Positions 16,881-25,777 of a stretch of DNA of 64,000 bases are shown here, piece by piece. Within the stretch, counting starts at the first letter, position 1; each line of letters opens with the position of its first letter. This DNA comes from CAWJNF01 sp963844235. GTDB taxonomy: Bacteria > Actinomycetota > Thermoleophilia > Gaiellales > Gaiellaceae. Location: positions 372,001-436,000 of the forward strand of contig CAWJNF010000004.1 in NCBI GenBank assembly GCA_963844235.1, read 5' to 3'. Under the pieces are notes generated by a model, which saw nothing but the letters and a program-made list of their open reading frames with translations, had not been told where the DNA came from and did no database searches. The position numbers were made by a program, and so were the translations under genes.

Positions 16881-19534
16881 TGTCGCGCCTCCCGGCACGC
16901 CCAGACGAGCGTATCGACCGGGGCGAGAGCCTCGCGTTCGAGTTCGACGGCCAACGCCTCGAGGGATACGCGGGCGACACGATCGCGTCGGCCCTGTACG
17001 CGGCCGGGCGGCGCGTCTTCTCCCGCAGCTTCAAGTACCACCGGCCCCGAGGACTGCTCTGCTGCTCCGGACACTGCGCGAACTGCCAGATGACGGTGGA
17101 CGGCGTTCCCAACATCCGCGTCTGCACCGAGCCGCTCCGTGAGGGCGTCGTCGTCAAGGGCCAGAACGTCGTCGGCTCGCTCGATCGGGACTGGATGTCG
17201 ATCACGGACAAGATCGGCGGGCCGTTCACGCCGCCGGGCTTCTACTACAAGGTGTTCATCCGGCCGAAGCGGCTGTGGCCGCTGTACGAGAAGTTCCTGC
17301 GGGGCGCCGCCGGGCTCGGAACGGTCGATCCGACCGGCGCCCCGGCAGATCGCTTCGACGTCGAGCACCGCCACGTGGAGGTGCTCGTCGTCGGCGGCGG
17401 CCGCGCCGGCCTCGAAGCAGCCATCGAAGCGGCCCAGCGTGGCCGCCACGTCACGCTCGTGGACGAGGGCCCCGAGCCGGGCGGCAGCCTGCTCGCCGAC
17501 GCCGACGGGATCGCCGACGCGCGCCGACTCGCTCAGCGCGCCCGCGACGCGGGCGTCGAGATGCTGGCGCCTGCACGGGCGGTCGGCATCTACGAAGGCG
17601 GCCTCGTGCCCGTCGACTGCGGCAACCTCCTCGTCAAGGTGCGGGCCGACCACGTGGTCGTGGCCGCGGGGATCACCGAGCAACCGCTCGTGTTCCCCGG
17701 TAACGACCTCGTCGGGATCATGTTCCCCGGCGCCGTCGGCCGGCTCGTCAACGCCTGGTCGGTCAGGCCCGGCGAGCGCGCCGCCGTCCTCACGGTGGAC
17801 GACCGCGGCCTGTCCGCGGCCGGCGTGTTGCGCGAGGCGGGCGTCGCGGTGCCGGAGGTGATCGACTTCAGAGAGCGGCGGCCTCAGACGATCGAGGCGA
17901 AGGGCCGCAAGGGCCGGGTTCGCCAGCTCGTCGTCGACGGTCGCCCGATCGACTGCGACCTCGTCGTCATGTCCGGCAGCCCCCAGCCCGCCTACCAGCT
18001 CCTGGCCCATGCCGGCGCGAAGATCGAGTACGACTCAGCGCGCGGGATCTTCGTGCCCACCGAGCTCCCGCCGGGCGTCTCCGTCGTGGGCGAGGCGTCG
18101 GGCGACGTCGGGTCGCCGGCCGTTCCGGCGGCCGTCCTCGGCAAGGGCAAGGGGTGCTTCGTCTGCTACTGCGAGGACCAGACGGCGAAGGATCTCGGAT
18201 ACGCGATCGCCGAGGGCTTCGACTCGATCGAGCTGGCCAAGCGCTACACCACCGTGACGATGGGCCCCTGCCAGGGCAAGCTCTGCCACACGAACTCTGT
18301 GCGCGTGTACGCGAAGGAGCGCAAGACGGACGAGCAGTCGATCGGCCATACGACCGCGAGGCCGCCCTGGGCGCCCGTGTCGCTGTCGCTGCTCGCCGGG
18401 CGCCCGCACGAGCCGGGCAAGCGCACCTCGATGCATCATCGCCACAAGGACATGGGCGCGCGGGTCTTCTGGACCGGAGCCTGGCGGCGCCCCCACTCCT
18501 ACACGGCCGATCCGGTGGCCGAGGCACAGCGCGTGCACGAGTCGGTCGGTCTCATCGACGTCTCGACCCTCGGCAAGATTCTCGTCAAGGGCACCGACGC
18601 CGGCGCCTTCCTCGACCGCCTCTACCCGAACCGGTTCTCCGACCTCAAGATCGGCCGCATCCGCTACGGCGTCCTCCTCAACGACGCCGGCCGGATCACC
18701 GACGACGGGACGGTCGCCCGTCTCGCCGAGGACGAGTACTACGTGACGACGACCTCGACGGGCGCCGACGCCGTCTTCGAGTGGTTCGGGTGGTGGAACG
18801 CCGTCTGGCACATGGACGTCGAGCTCGCGAACGTCACCGGCGCCGTGGCCGCCGTCAACGCGGCCGGCCCCGACGCGAGGCGCCTGATGGAGCGGCTGTG
18901 CGACATCGACGTCTCGGGCGAGGCCTTCACCTACCTCGACGCGAAGCACGCCCATGTCGCCGGCGTCCCCGCGCTGATCCTGCGCATCGGCTTCGTCGGC
19001 GAGCTCGGCTACGAGATCCATTTCCCGAGCCCGCACGGCGAGCACGTCTGGGACGCGCTCATCGACGCGGGCAAGGAGTGGAACATCGCCGCCTTCGGCC
19101 TCGAGCCCCAGCGCATCCTGCGGCTCGAGAAGATGCACATCCTGGTCGGGCAGGACACCGACTCCGAGTCGAATCCGCTCGAGGCGGCCATGCCGTGGAT
19201 CGTCAAGCTCGACAAGGACGACTTCGTCGGCAAGTGGTCGCTCGAGCAGGTCGCCGAGCGGGGTCTCAACTGGATGCTCGTCGGCTTCGAGATGGCCAAC
19301 GGGCGTGCTCCGCTCGAGGGCGGCCAGGTCGTCGTGGACGGCGTCTCGGCCGGGCGGGTCACCAGCGTGCGCCGCAGCGAGGAGCTCGACAAGGTCATCG
19401 GAATGGCGATCGTCCCGCTCGACCTCGCCGAGGACGGCACGACGCTCGACATCAAGATCGACGGGACGATCGAGCAGGCCACGGTCACGACGAAGCCGTT
19501 CTTCGACCCCGAGGGAGCACGCCTCCGGTCATGA
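16880..19534 (+). CDS. soxA: sarcosine oxidase alpha subunit
   Basis: The 884-aa protein (ATG 16880, overlapping the soxD stop) has four parts. These are an N-terminal 2Fe-2S-like domain with RGLLCCSGHCANC (Cys 61, 62, 66, 69), an NAD/FAD-type Rossmann domain (VLVVGGGRAGLEAA, about 168-181), a mid-protein Cys cluster GCFVCYCEDQTAKDL, and a C-terminal aminomethyltransferase (GcvT-like) half (VGLIDVSTLGKILVKGTDAG, RIGFVGELGYEIHF, LEKMHILVGQDTD). Known SoxA passes the methyl-derived iminium to tetrahydrofolate, giving 5,10-methylene-THF. Length and order match the family. A dispersed repeat lies 24 nt past the stop, before soxG. Confidence 0.9.
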   Translation: MSRLPARPDERIDRGESLAFEFDGQRLEGYAGDTIASALYAAGRRVFSRSFKYHRPRGLLCCSGHCANCQMTVDGVPNIRVCTEPLREGVVVKGQNVVGSLDRDWMSITDKIGGPFTPPGFYYKVFIRPKRLWPLYEKFLRGAAGLGTVDPTGAPADRFDVEHRHVEVLVVGGGRAGLEAAIEAAQRGRHVTLVDEGPEPGGSLLADADGIADARRLAQRARDAGVEMLAPARAVGIYEGGLVPVDCGNLLVKVRADHVVVAAGITEQPLVFPGNDLVGIMFPGAVGRLVNAWSVRPGERAAVLTVDDRGLSAAGVLREAGVAVPEVIDFRERRPQTIEAKGRKGRVRQLVVDGRPIDCDLVVMSGSPQPAYQLLAHAGAKIEYDSARGIFVPTELPPGVSVVGEASGDVGSPAVPAAVLGKGKGCFVCYCEDQTAKDLGYAIAEGFDSIELAKRYTTVTMGPCQGKLCHTNSVRVYAKERKTDEQSIGHTTARPPWAPVSLSLLAGRPHEPGKRTSMHHRHKDMGARVFWTGAWRRPHSYTADPVAEAQRVHESVGLIDVSTLGKILVKGTDAGAFLDRLYPNRFSDLKIGRIRYGVLLNDAGRITDDGTVARLAEDEYYVTTTSTGADAVFEWFGWWNAVWHMDVELANVTGAVAAVNAAGPDARRLMERLCDIDVSGEAFTYLDAKHAHVAGVPALILRIGFVGELGYEIHFPSPHGEHVWDALIDAGKEWNIAAFGLEPQRILRLEKMHILVGQDTDSESNPLEAAMPWIVKLDKDDFVGKWSLEQVAERGLNWMLVGFEMANGRAPLEGGQVVVDGVSAGRVTSVRRSEELDKVIGMAIVPLDLAEDGTTLDIKIDGTIEQATVTTKPFFDPEGARLRS

Positions 19535-19558
19535 GCCACCGCCGCCCCCACTTCGTTC

Positions 19559-19582
19559 GGGCCGGATATATCCGGCCCCTAC
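19559..19582 (-). repeat. REP-like element, loop AT class
   Basis: A 20-bp perfect palindrome GGGCCGGATATATCCGGCCC (19559-19578) is followed by CTAC, so GTAG precedes it on the minus strand. It sits inside the sox operon between soxA and soxG, separating genes that are normally adjacent. Confidence 0.9.
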
Positions 19583-19671
19583 CCCTCCTGCCGGGCGCGA
19601 GCCGTCCTCCGTGAGCTCACCTCGACTTCCTCTCCCCCGACCGCGCCAGCGACGAGCTCGGCTTCAGCCCT

Positions 19672-20235
19672 GTGCTGAAGTCGTCGATGGAGCGCCGCCA
19701 GCGCGACGCCGGCGCGTCCTTCGAGGAGCGCGAGGGCTGGCTCGTCCCGGTCAGCTTCCCGGGAGAAGCCAGCCGCCTGAAGACCGTGGGTATTGCCGAT
19801 CTATCGCACCTCGGAAAGATCGAAGTGCGGGGGAAGGGCGCCCCCGAGAACGGGAACGGCACGATCTGGTACGAGATCACCCCCGAGCGCGCACTTGTGC
19901 TCTGCCCCTACCGCGACGGCTACCTGCTGCGCAAGACACTCGCACGCCGGTTCCCCTGGGTGCTCGACCAGACGGGGGCGCTGTCGATCCTCGCGCTGGT
20001 CGGGCCAGAGGCCACGAGCGTGCTGCGCCGGCTCACGCACCTGCACGACCTTCCGGCGAGCGGCGACGTCGCCCATATCGGCGCCCATGTCCTGGAGCAG
20101 GAAGGCGGCTACTGGATCGTCTTTCCGCAGGAGTTCGGGCACTACCTCTGGGAGGTCGCCACCGACGCGGCAGGGCCGTTCGGCGGCGGGCCGGTGGGCG
20201 TCGACGCCGTCGTCCGCGAGAAGGCGGCCGCGTGA
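19672..20235 (+). CDS. soxG: sarcosine oxidase gamma subunit
   Basis: The 187-aa product from GTG 19672 matches SoxG: LKSSMERRQRDAGASFEERE, GIADLSHLGKIEVRGKG, WYEITPERALVLCPYRDG and YWIVFPQEFGHYLWEVATDA. SoxG stabilises the alpha/beta assembly. The typical N-terminus appears in frame further upstream (HLDFLSPDRASDELGFSPVL, coded from 19618), but a TGA at 19612-19614 blocks it. Removing one base near 19617 would link GTG 19611 to it, so the true start is probably 19611 and an indel is suspected. Its stop overlaps soxB (GTGA). Confidence 0.8.
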   Translation: MLKSSMERRQRDAGASFEEREGWLVPVSFPGEASRLKTVGIADLSHLGKIEVRGKGAPENGNGTIWYEITPERALVLCPYRDGYLLRKTLARRFPWVLDQTGALSILALVGPEATSVLRRLTHLHDLPASGDVAHIGAHVLEQEGGYWIVFPQEFGHYLWEVATDAAGPFGGGPVGVDAVVREKAAA

Positions 20236-21449
20236 GCCTGATCGACATCATCCGGCCGAAGCGTCTCTGGCGCCGCCACGAGCTCAAAGATCGCTACGAC
20301 GTGGTCATCGTCGGCGGGGGCGCGCACGGCCTCGCGACCGCGTACTACCTCGCGAAGGAGCACGGCGTCAAGAGCGTCGCCGTGCTCGAGAAGAGCTACA
20401 TCGGCGCGGGCGGCTCCGGACGCAACACGACGATCGTCCGCTCGAACTACCGCACCGCCGAAGGCGCGGCCTTCTACTCGAAGAGCGTCGAGCTGTACGA
20501 ATCCCTTTCGCAGGAGCTCGACTTCAACCTCATGTTCTCCCAGCACGGGCACCTGACGCTCGCCCATTCCGACCGCGGCGTGATCACCGCCCAGGAGCGC
20601 GCGGAGGTCAACCAGCTGCTCGGCATCGACAGCCACGTGGTCGACGCAGCCGAGGTGAAGCGACTGTGCCCGGAGATCAACATCTCGCCGGACGTCACAT
20701 GGCCGATCGTCGGCGCCCTCTACCACCCACCCGGCGGGATCATCCGCCACGACGCGGTCGTGTGGGGCTACGCGAAAGGAGCCGACAAGCACGGCGCGGA
20801 GATCCATCAGGAAACCGAGGTGATCGGGATCGAGCGCTCGAACGGCCGGGTCACGGGCGTCCGCACGAACCGCGGCGACATCGCCTGCGACACGGTCGTC
20901 TCCTGCACGGCAGGCTGGTCGACCCAGATCGCCGACATGGCCGGGGTGCCGCTGCCGATCTGGACCAGCATCCTCCAGGCGTGCGTCACCGAGCCGGTCA
21001 AGCCGTTCCTGAACGTGGTGATCGTCTCGTCGCAGATGCACGTCTACATCTCGCAGACCGACCGCGGCGAGTTCTTGATGGGCTCCGAGATCGAGCCGTA
21101 CCCGACGTTCTCCCCGAAGGGGACGTTCGGGTTCATCGAGGCGCTCGCGACGCACATCATCGAGCTGTTCCCGCAGCTGCACGGCACGAAGATCCTCCGC
21201 CAGTGGACGGGGCTCTCGGACATGACTCCCGACTACAGCCCGATCCTCGGCCTCACCGAGGTGGACGGGTTCATCATCGACTGCGGTTGGGGCACCTACG
21301 GCTTCAAGGCCTCCCCGATCGTCGGCACCACGGTCGCAGAGCTCGTGGCCACGAAGAAGACCCCGGCGCTCATCGAGCCCTTCAAGCTCGAGCGCTTCTA
21401 CTCCGACACGCTCGTATCCGAGCTCGCGGCAGCCGCCGTGAGCCATTGA
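20232..21449 (+). CDS. soxB: sarcosine oxidase beta subunit
   Basis: GTG 20232 (overlapping the soxG TGA) starts a 405-aa flavoprotein: DVVIVGGGAHGLATAYYLAK FAD-binding motif, the SYIGAGGSGRNTTIVRSNYR segment of SoxB proteins that bind FMN/FAD, and a C-terminal RQWTGLSDMTPDYSPILGLT with CGWGTYGFKASPIVGTTVAE. It oxidises the N-methyl group of sarcosine. The operon order D-A-G-B differs from the textbook B-D-A-G arrangement. A ribosome binding site for the following fhs gene lies just after its stop, so the transcript probably continues. Confidence 0.9.
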   Translation: MSLIDIIRPKRLWRRHELKDRYDVVIVGGGAHGLATAYYLAKEHGVKSVAVLEKSYIGAGGSGRNTTIVRSNYRTAEGAAFYSKSVELYESLSQELDFNLMFSQHGHLTLAHSDRGVITAQERAEVNQLLGIDSHVVDAAEVKRLCPEINISPDVTWPIVGALYHPPGGIIRHDAVVWGYAKGADKHGAEIHQETEVIGIERSNGRVTGVRTNRGDIACDTVVSCTAGWSTQIADMAGVPLPIWTSILQACVTEPVKPFLNVVIVSSQMHVYISQTDRGEFLMGSEIEPYPTFSPKGTFGFIEALATHIIELFPQLHGTKILRQWTGLSDMTPDYSPILGLTEVDGFIIDCGWGTYGFKASPIVGTTVAELVATKKTPALIEPFKLERFYSDTLVSELAAAAVSH

Positions 21450-21486
21450 TCTCGACCACCGCCCGTTCCTGCTAGGAGAGACGCGA

Positions 21487-23157
21487 ATGGCAACGACCAA
21501 GGTCCCCTCGAACCTCGACATCGCGCAGGCGCACGAGCTCGTCCCGATCGCGCAGATCGCCGAGCGCTACGGCCTCGGACCCGACGACTACGACCTCTAC
21601 GGCCGCTACAAGGCGAAGGTCGACCTCTCGGTCGTCGACCGGCTCGCCGGCAAGCCCGACGCGCCGCTCGTCTGCGTCACCGCGATCACGCCGACGAAGG
21701 CGGGCGAGGGGAAGACGACCACGTCGGTCTCGCTCACCCAGGGCCTGGGCAAGATCGGGCGGAATCCCGTGCTCTGCCTGCGCGAGCCGTCGCTCGGGCC
21801 CGTCTTCGGGATCAAGGGCGGTGCCGCCGGCGGCGGCTACGCCCAGGTCGTGCCGATGGAAGACCTGAACCTCCACTTCACCGGCGACATCCATGCCATC
21901 TCGGCCGCGAACAACCTGCTCTCGGCCGCTCTCGAGGCACACCTGCTGCATGGCAACAAGCTCGGGATCGACCCGCTCACGATCGGCTGGCGCCGCTGCG
22001 TCGACATGAACGACCGCTCGCTGCGCCAGGTCGTCGTCGGCATCGGCGGCCGGGCCAACGGGTATCCCCGCGAGACAGGATTCGACATCACCGCCGCCTC
22101 GGAGGTCATGGCGATCGTCGCCGTCGCAGCGGATCTCCACGATCTCCGCCGCCGGCTCGGGGCCATCACGGTCGGCTACACCTACGAGGGCCAGCCGGTC
22201 ACGGCGGACGAGCTCCAGGCCGCCGGCGCGATGACGGTGATCCTCAAGGAGACGCTCAAGCCCAACCTGATCCAGACGCTCGAGGGCCAGGCCTGCTTCA
22301 TGCACTGCGGGCCGTTCGCGAACATCGCCCACGGCAACAACTCGCTCGTCGCGGACAAGGTGGGGCTGAAGCTCGGCGACATGGTCATCACCGAGTCCGG
22401 CTTCGGCTCCGACATGGGCATGGAGAAGTTCCTCGACATCGTCTGCCGGATCGGAAACCTGGGCCCGAGCGCCGTGGTCGTGGTCACCACCATACGAGCG
22501 CTCAAGCACCACGCCGACGACCCGGACGGCGGCCCCGACGCGATCGAGAAAGGCGCCGCCAACCTCGGCCGCCATATCGCGATCGTCAAGGAGTTCGGCC
22601 TCGAGCCCATCGTCGCGGTCAACCGCCGCCCGGAGGACACCGACGAGGAGTGCGACGTCACCCGCAGGCTCGCGCTCGAGCACGGCGCCTTCGCGGCGGA
22701 GCTGAACGAGGCGTTCGAGAAGGGCGGCGCCGGCGCGACCGCGCTGGCCGAGGCAGTCGTCGCAGCAGCCGAGCGCCCCAACAGCTACGCGCCGCTCTAC
22801 GAGCTCGACGACCCGATCGCGGTGAAGATCGAGAAGATCGCGACCCGCGTCTACGGCGCCGACGGCATCGACCTCATGCCCGCGGCGCTCGAGAAGGTCG
22901 ATACGTTCACGAAGAACGGCCTCGACCGCGTGCCGATCTGCATGGCCAAGACGCACCTGTCCCTCTCGCACGACCCGGCGCTCGTGAACGCGCCGACCGG
23001 CTGGCGGCTTCCGGTGCGCGACCTTCGCATGTACACCGGCGCGGGCTGGCTGGTGGCGCTCTGCGGAGACATGCAGACGATGCCCGGCCTGGGCATGACG
23101 CCGGCGCTGCAGAGCGTCGACATCGACGAGACGGGGCGCACGGTCGGGTTGTTCTGA
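21487..23157 (+). CDS. fhs: formate-tetrahydrofolate ligase
   Basis: The 556-aa protein is a complete FTHFS: P-loop TPTKAGEGKTTTS (69-81), LREPSLGPVFGIKGGAAGGG, DIHAISAANNLLSAALEAHL, GRANGYPRETGFDITAASEV and TGAGWLVALCGDMQTMPGLG. It makes 10-formyl-THF from formate, THF and ATP, or runs in reverse to yield formate and ATP during methyl-group oxidation. It starts 37 nt after soxB with a GGAGAG ribosome binding site and is almost certainly part of the same C1 operon. A REP-like element begins 4 nt after its stop. Confidence 0.97.
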   Translation: MATTKVPSNLDIAQAHELVPIAQIAERYGLGPDDYDLYGRYKAKVDLSVVDRLAGKPDAPLVCVTAITPTKAGEGKTTTSVSLTQGLGKIGRNPVLCLREPSLGPVFGIKGGAAGGGYAQVVPMEDLNLHFTGDIHAISAANNLLSAALEAHLLHGNKLGIDPLTIGWRRCVDMNDRSLRQVVVGIGGRANGYPRETGFDITAASEVMAIVAVAADLHDLRRRLGAITVGYTYEGQPVTADELQAAGAMTVILKETLKPNLIQTLEGQACFMHCGPFANIAHGNNSLVADKVGLKLGDMVITESGFGSDMGMEKFLDIVCRIGNLGPSAVVVVTTIRALKHHADDPDGGPDAIEKGAANLGRHIAIVKEFGLEPIVAVNRRPEDTDEECDVTRRLALEHGAFAAELNEAFEKGGAGATALAEAVVAAAERPNSYAPLYELDDPIAVKIEKIATRVYGADGIDLMPAALEKVDTFTKNGLDRVPICMAKTHLSLSHDPALVNAPTGWRLPVRDLRMYTGAGWLVALCGDMQTMPGLGMTPALQSVDIDETGRTVGLF

Positions 23158-23160
23158 GGC

Positions 23161-23185
23161 GGGCCGGATGAGATCCGGCCCCTAC
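23161..23185 (-). repeat. REP-like element, loop GAG/CTC class
   Basis: Arms GGGCCGGAT and ATCCGGCCC flank GAG, followed by CTAC (GTAG on the minus strand). It lies 4 nt downstream of the fhs stop. Confidence 0.9.
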
Positions 23186-23214
23186 GCGAACCGCGGAACC
23201 GCGGCGTGAGCGTC

Positions 23215-23327
23215 GTAGGGGCCGGTCCCCGAGCGCCCCGAACCGCGACGGAAGCGTCGTGGGGACCGGTCCCCGATCGGCCCGAACCGCGACGCGAGCG
23301 TCATAGGGGCCGGTCCCCGACCGGCCC
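23215..23327 (+). repeat. three-unit tandem array of REP-like elements, 44-bp period
   Basis: Units start at 23215, 23259 and 23303 (exact 44-bp spacing). Each has GTAG, GTGG or ATAG followed by a GGCCGGTCCCC hairpin of the GGGCCGGTC/GACCGGCCC class, then a spacer containing GAACCGCGACG and GAGCGTC variants. The first unit has a decayed right arm (GAGCGCCCC) and the last is intact. Confidence 0.85.
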
Positions 23328-23372
23328 GCCCAAGCCGTGAGACTTGACGTCACTCGTTAAGCTCGCCGCGAG

Positions 23373-24536
23373 ATGACCCTCGCCGAGCTCGCCGTCACCA
23401 TTGCCATCCTCGGTGGGCTCGGGCTTCTGGCAAGCCGCATCGGGCTCTCCGCGATTCCGGCGTACTTGCTCGCAGGGCTCCTCCTGGGCCCGAACGAGCC
23501 CGATCTGCTCAGCATGATCGAGCCGTCCGAGGTGACGGACTTCGTGGCCGAGCTCGGACTCGTCTTCCTCCTTTTCTTCCTCGGCCTCGAGTTCAGCCTG
23601 GAGCGACTCTCGCGGAGCAGCAGGCACGTCGGTCTCGGCGGGACGATCGACCTGCTCGTGAACGCGGCGCTCGGCCTCATCGTAGGTGTCGCCGCATTCG
23701 GGCTCAGCTTCGCCGCGCTGATCGTCGCCGCCGCGGTCTACGTCTCCTCGAGCGCCGTGACCGTCAAGGGCCTGATCGACTTCCGCCGTCTCGCCGACGA
23801 CGAGACGGATCTCATCCTTGCGATCCTCGTCTTCGAGGACATCGTCCTCGCAATCGTGCTCGGCTTCGCCGGCGGCGGCGGCGGCGGGCTCGGCGAGACG
23901 CTGTGGATCGTCCTCAAGGCGTTGCTGTTCCTCACGTTGTCGCTGGCGGCATCCCGGTTCCTCGCCCGCCCGATCGACCGGCTCCTGGGACGGCTCCCGA
24001 GCGAGTTCTTCCTGCTCTTCACCGCGGCGCTCGTCATCGGAATGGCCGCCTTGGCCGAGGAGCTCGGGCTCTCGGAGGCCATCGGGGCGCTCATGGCCGG
24101 CGTGATCCTCGCGGAGACCGGAGCGCGGGCCGAGATCGAGGAACGGTTTCTCTCCTTCCGCGACCTCTTCGCGGCCCTCTTCTTCTTCGTCTTCGGGCTC
24201 ACGATCGACGTGGCCGCGCTCGAGACCGTCTGGTGGATGGTCGTGCTCGCGATCTGCGTGACCGTCGTCGGCAAGCTCGCGGCCGGCTATGCCGCCGGCC
24301 TCGTCGGCGGGTTCACGCGCCGCCAGAGCATCAACGTCGGCGCCGCGCTCGTCGCGCACGGAGAGTTCACGATCATCCTCGCCCAGCTCGCCGCCGGCAA
24401 CGCCGCGCTCGCGCTCGCGGATCGTGACCGGCTGACGGCATTTGCCGGCCTCTACGTGCTCGCCACGGCGACGATCGGGGTCGTGCTCATGAAGGAGTCG
24501 AAGCGAATCGGCCGCCGGCTCTTCCCCGCAACCTGA
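23373..24536 (+). CDS. CPA2-family cation:proton antiporter (KhtU/KefB-like membrane subunit)
   Basis: The 387-aa protein is almost entirely hydrophobic with about 12 transmembrane helices and CPA2 features: LLAGLLLGPNEPDL, ELGLVFLLFFLGLEFSL, VFEDIVLAIVLGF and AEELGLSEAIGALMAGVILA. It lacks the C-terminal TrkA-N domain of Kef proteins. The regulatory part is encoded separately by the next gene, 23 nt downstream, as in Bacillus KhtTU. It probably exchanges K+ or Na+ for protons across the cell membrane. Confidence 0.85.
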   Translation: MTLAELAVTIAILGGLGLLASRIGLSAIPAYLLAGLLLGPNEPDLLSMIEPSEVTDFVAELGLVFLLFFLGLEFSLERLSRSSRHVGLGGTIDLLVNAALGLIVGVAAFGLSFAALIVAAAVYVSSSAVTVKGLIDFRRLADDETDLILAILVFEDIVLAIVLGFAGGGGGGLGETLWIVLKALLFLTLSLAASRFLARPIDRLLGRLPSEFFLLFTAALVIGMAALAEELGLSEAIGALMAGVILAETGARAEIEERFLSFRDLFAALFFFVFGLTIDVAALETVWWMVVLAICVTVVGKLAAGYAAGLVGGFTRRQSINVGAALVAHGEFTIILAQLAAGNAALALADRDRLTAFAGLYVLATATIGVVLMKESKRIGRRLFPAT

Positions 24537-24559
24537 CGCCTAGACTCCAAGGAGGTGCG

Positions 24560-25054
24560 ATGACGATCGAGCTGCGCCAGACCAGATTGCCAGGGGTAGG
24601 CGTCAAGTACGCCTTCACGCCCGGCCACGGCGGCCGTATCGCCTTGATTCTGCACAACGACGGCATGCGGGAGATCTACTTCTTCCGCTCTGCCGGCGAC
24701 GAGGAGCCGTGCGCGGTGATCACGCTCGACGACGAGGAGGCCAGGCAGCTCGGTGCAGTCCTCGGCGGGGCCTACGACCGGCCACAGATAGTCGAGGACC
24801 TCGAGATGGCGATCGGCGAGCTCGCGATCGAATGGGTGCCGGTGCCCGACAGCAGCCCCCTGATCGGGAAGACGCTGGCCGAATGCGGCTTCCGCGCTCG
24901 CACGGGCATCACGATCATCGCCATCTTGCGTGAGCCCGAGCCGGTGGCCGGCGCGCAGCCTACGGACGTCATCCAGCGCGGCGACACGCTTGTCGCTGTC
25001 GGTCGGCGAGGGCAGTACCGGGAGTTCCGGCGGCTCCTCGCCGAAGGCCAGTAG
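24560..25054 (+). CDS. KhtT-like regulatory subunit with TrkA-C domain
   Basis: The 164-aa soluble protein has an N-terminal domain (TIELRQTRLPGVGVKYAFTP) and a C-terminal TrkA-C (RCK-C) domain: WVPVPDSSPLIGKTLAECGF, TGITIIAILREPEPVAGAQ and VIQRGDTLVAVGRRGQYREF. Such subunits gate the partner antiporter in response to nucleotides or pH. A CAAGGAGGTG ribosome binding site precedes the ATG. The stop codon TAG (25052-25054) is part of the GTAG of a REP-like element, so the repeat defines the 3' end of the gene. Confidence 0.85.
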   Translation: MTIELRQTRLPGVGVKYAFTPGHGGRIALILHNDGMREIYFFRSAGDEEPCAVITLDDEEARQLGAVLGGAYDRPQIVEDLEMAIGELAIEWVPVPDSSPLIGKTLAECGFRARTGITIIAILREPEPVAGAQPTDVIQRGDTLVAVGRRGQYREFRRLLAEGQ

Positions 25055-25160
25055 GGGCCGGTCCCCGACCGGCCCAAACCCCGGCCCGAACGTCCCTAGG
25101 GGCCGGATCTCATCCGGCCCGCTCCGACCAGGGCCGTAGGGGCCGGTCCCCGACCGGCCC
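25051..25160 (+). repeat. cluster of three REP-like elements
   Basis: Copies: 25051-25075 (GTAG plus GGGCCGGTC/GACCGGCCC), 25096-25120 (CTAG plus GGGCCGGAT-CTC-ATCCGGCCC) and 25136-25160 (GTAG plus the GTC/GAC class). Spacers contain AAACCCCGGCCCGAA twice. The two hairpin classes alternate within one cluster between convergent genes. Confidence 0.9.
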
Positions 25161-25181
25161 AAACCCCGGCCCGAATCGCGC

Positions 25182-25598
25182 TCAGTGCACGATCAGCACG
25201 TCGCAGCCCGCCCCGCGGGACACCGCGCCGCTGACGCTCTGGCCGAGCAGCCGTTCGGCGATGCCGTGCTCGCGGGTCCCGACAACGACGAGGTCTGCTC
25301 CGCGCTCGCCGGCGATCTCGACGATCGCGTCCGCCGGGTCGCCGGTGGCGAGGACGTAGTCGGCCTGGACGCCCGCGCCCTCGATCGTCGCGCGAGCATG
25401 GACGAGCTCCTCGCGGTGGTCGGCCGGCGTGTCCGCCGGATCGTAGACACCCATGCTGCGACCGCCGCCACCCGCCACCACCGGCGCGACGCTCGCCACT
25501 ACGAGGCGGCCGGCGAAGGCCTTCGCGAGCTCGACGGCGCGGTCGAGTGCCCGCCTCGAGGGCTCGGTGTCGTCGTATCCGATCACGATCGTCTTCAT
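25182..25598 (-). CDS. universal stress protein (UspA family)
   Basis: From ATG 25598 (GGAGGAG upstream) the product is 138 aa: MKTIVIGYDDTEPSRRALDR at the N-terminus and the ATP-binding GTREHGIAERLLGQSVSGAV with G-x2-G-x9-G(S) near the C-terminus. It is a single Usp domain and probably binds ATP. It is divergent from a second Usp gene at 25778, so both may share a stress-controlled intergenic promoter. The 10 extra residues upstream (to 25628) lack a ribosome binding site and are excluded. Confidence 0.85.
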   Translation of the reverse strand: MKTIVIGYDDTEPSRRALDRAVELAKAFAGRLVVASVAPVVAGGGGRSMGVYDPADTPADHREELVHARATIEGAGVQADYVLATGDPADAIVEIAGERGADLVVVGTREHGIAERLLGQSVSGAVSRGAGCDVLIVH

Positions 25599-25777
25599 CG
25601 CAACTCCTCCATCTCGCTGGTGTCTCAAGCAAACCGCGGGCTAGCCTACGCGTCATCGGGGAATGAAGCGATTCGCGCTGCGGGGAAGCCGCAGACGAGA
25701 TCCGCGGCGCCACCGATGGAACAATGCCGATTGCGCGCGAAGCTTCCAGCATGACGAGGTCTGCCGAGGAGGAGACG

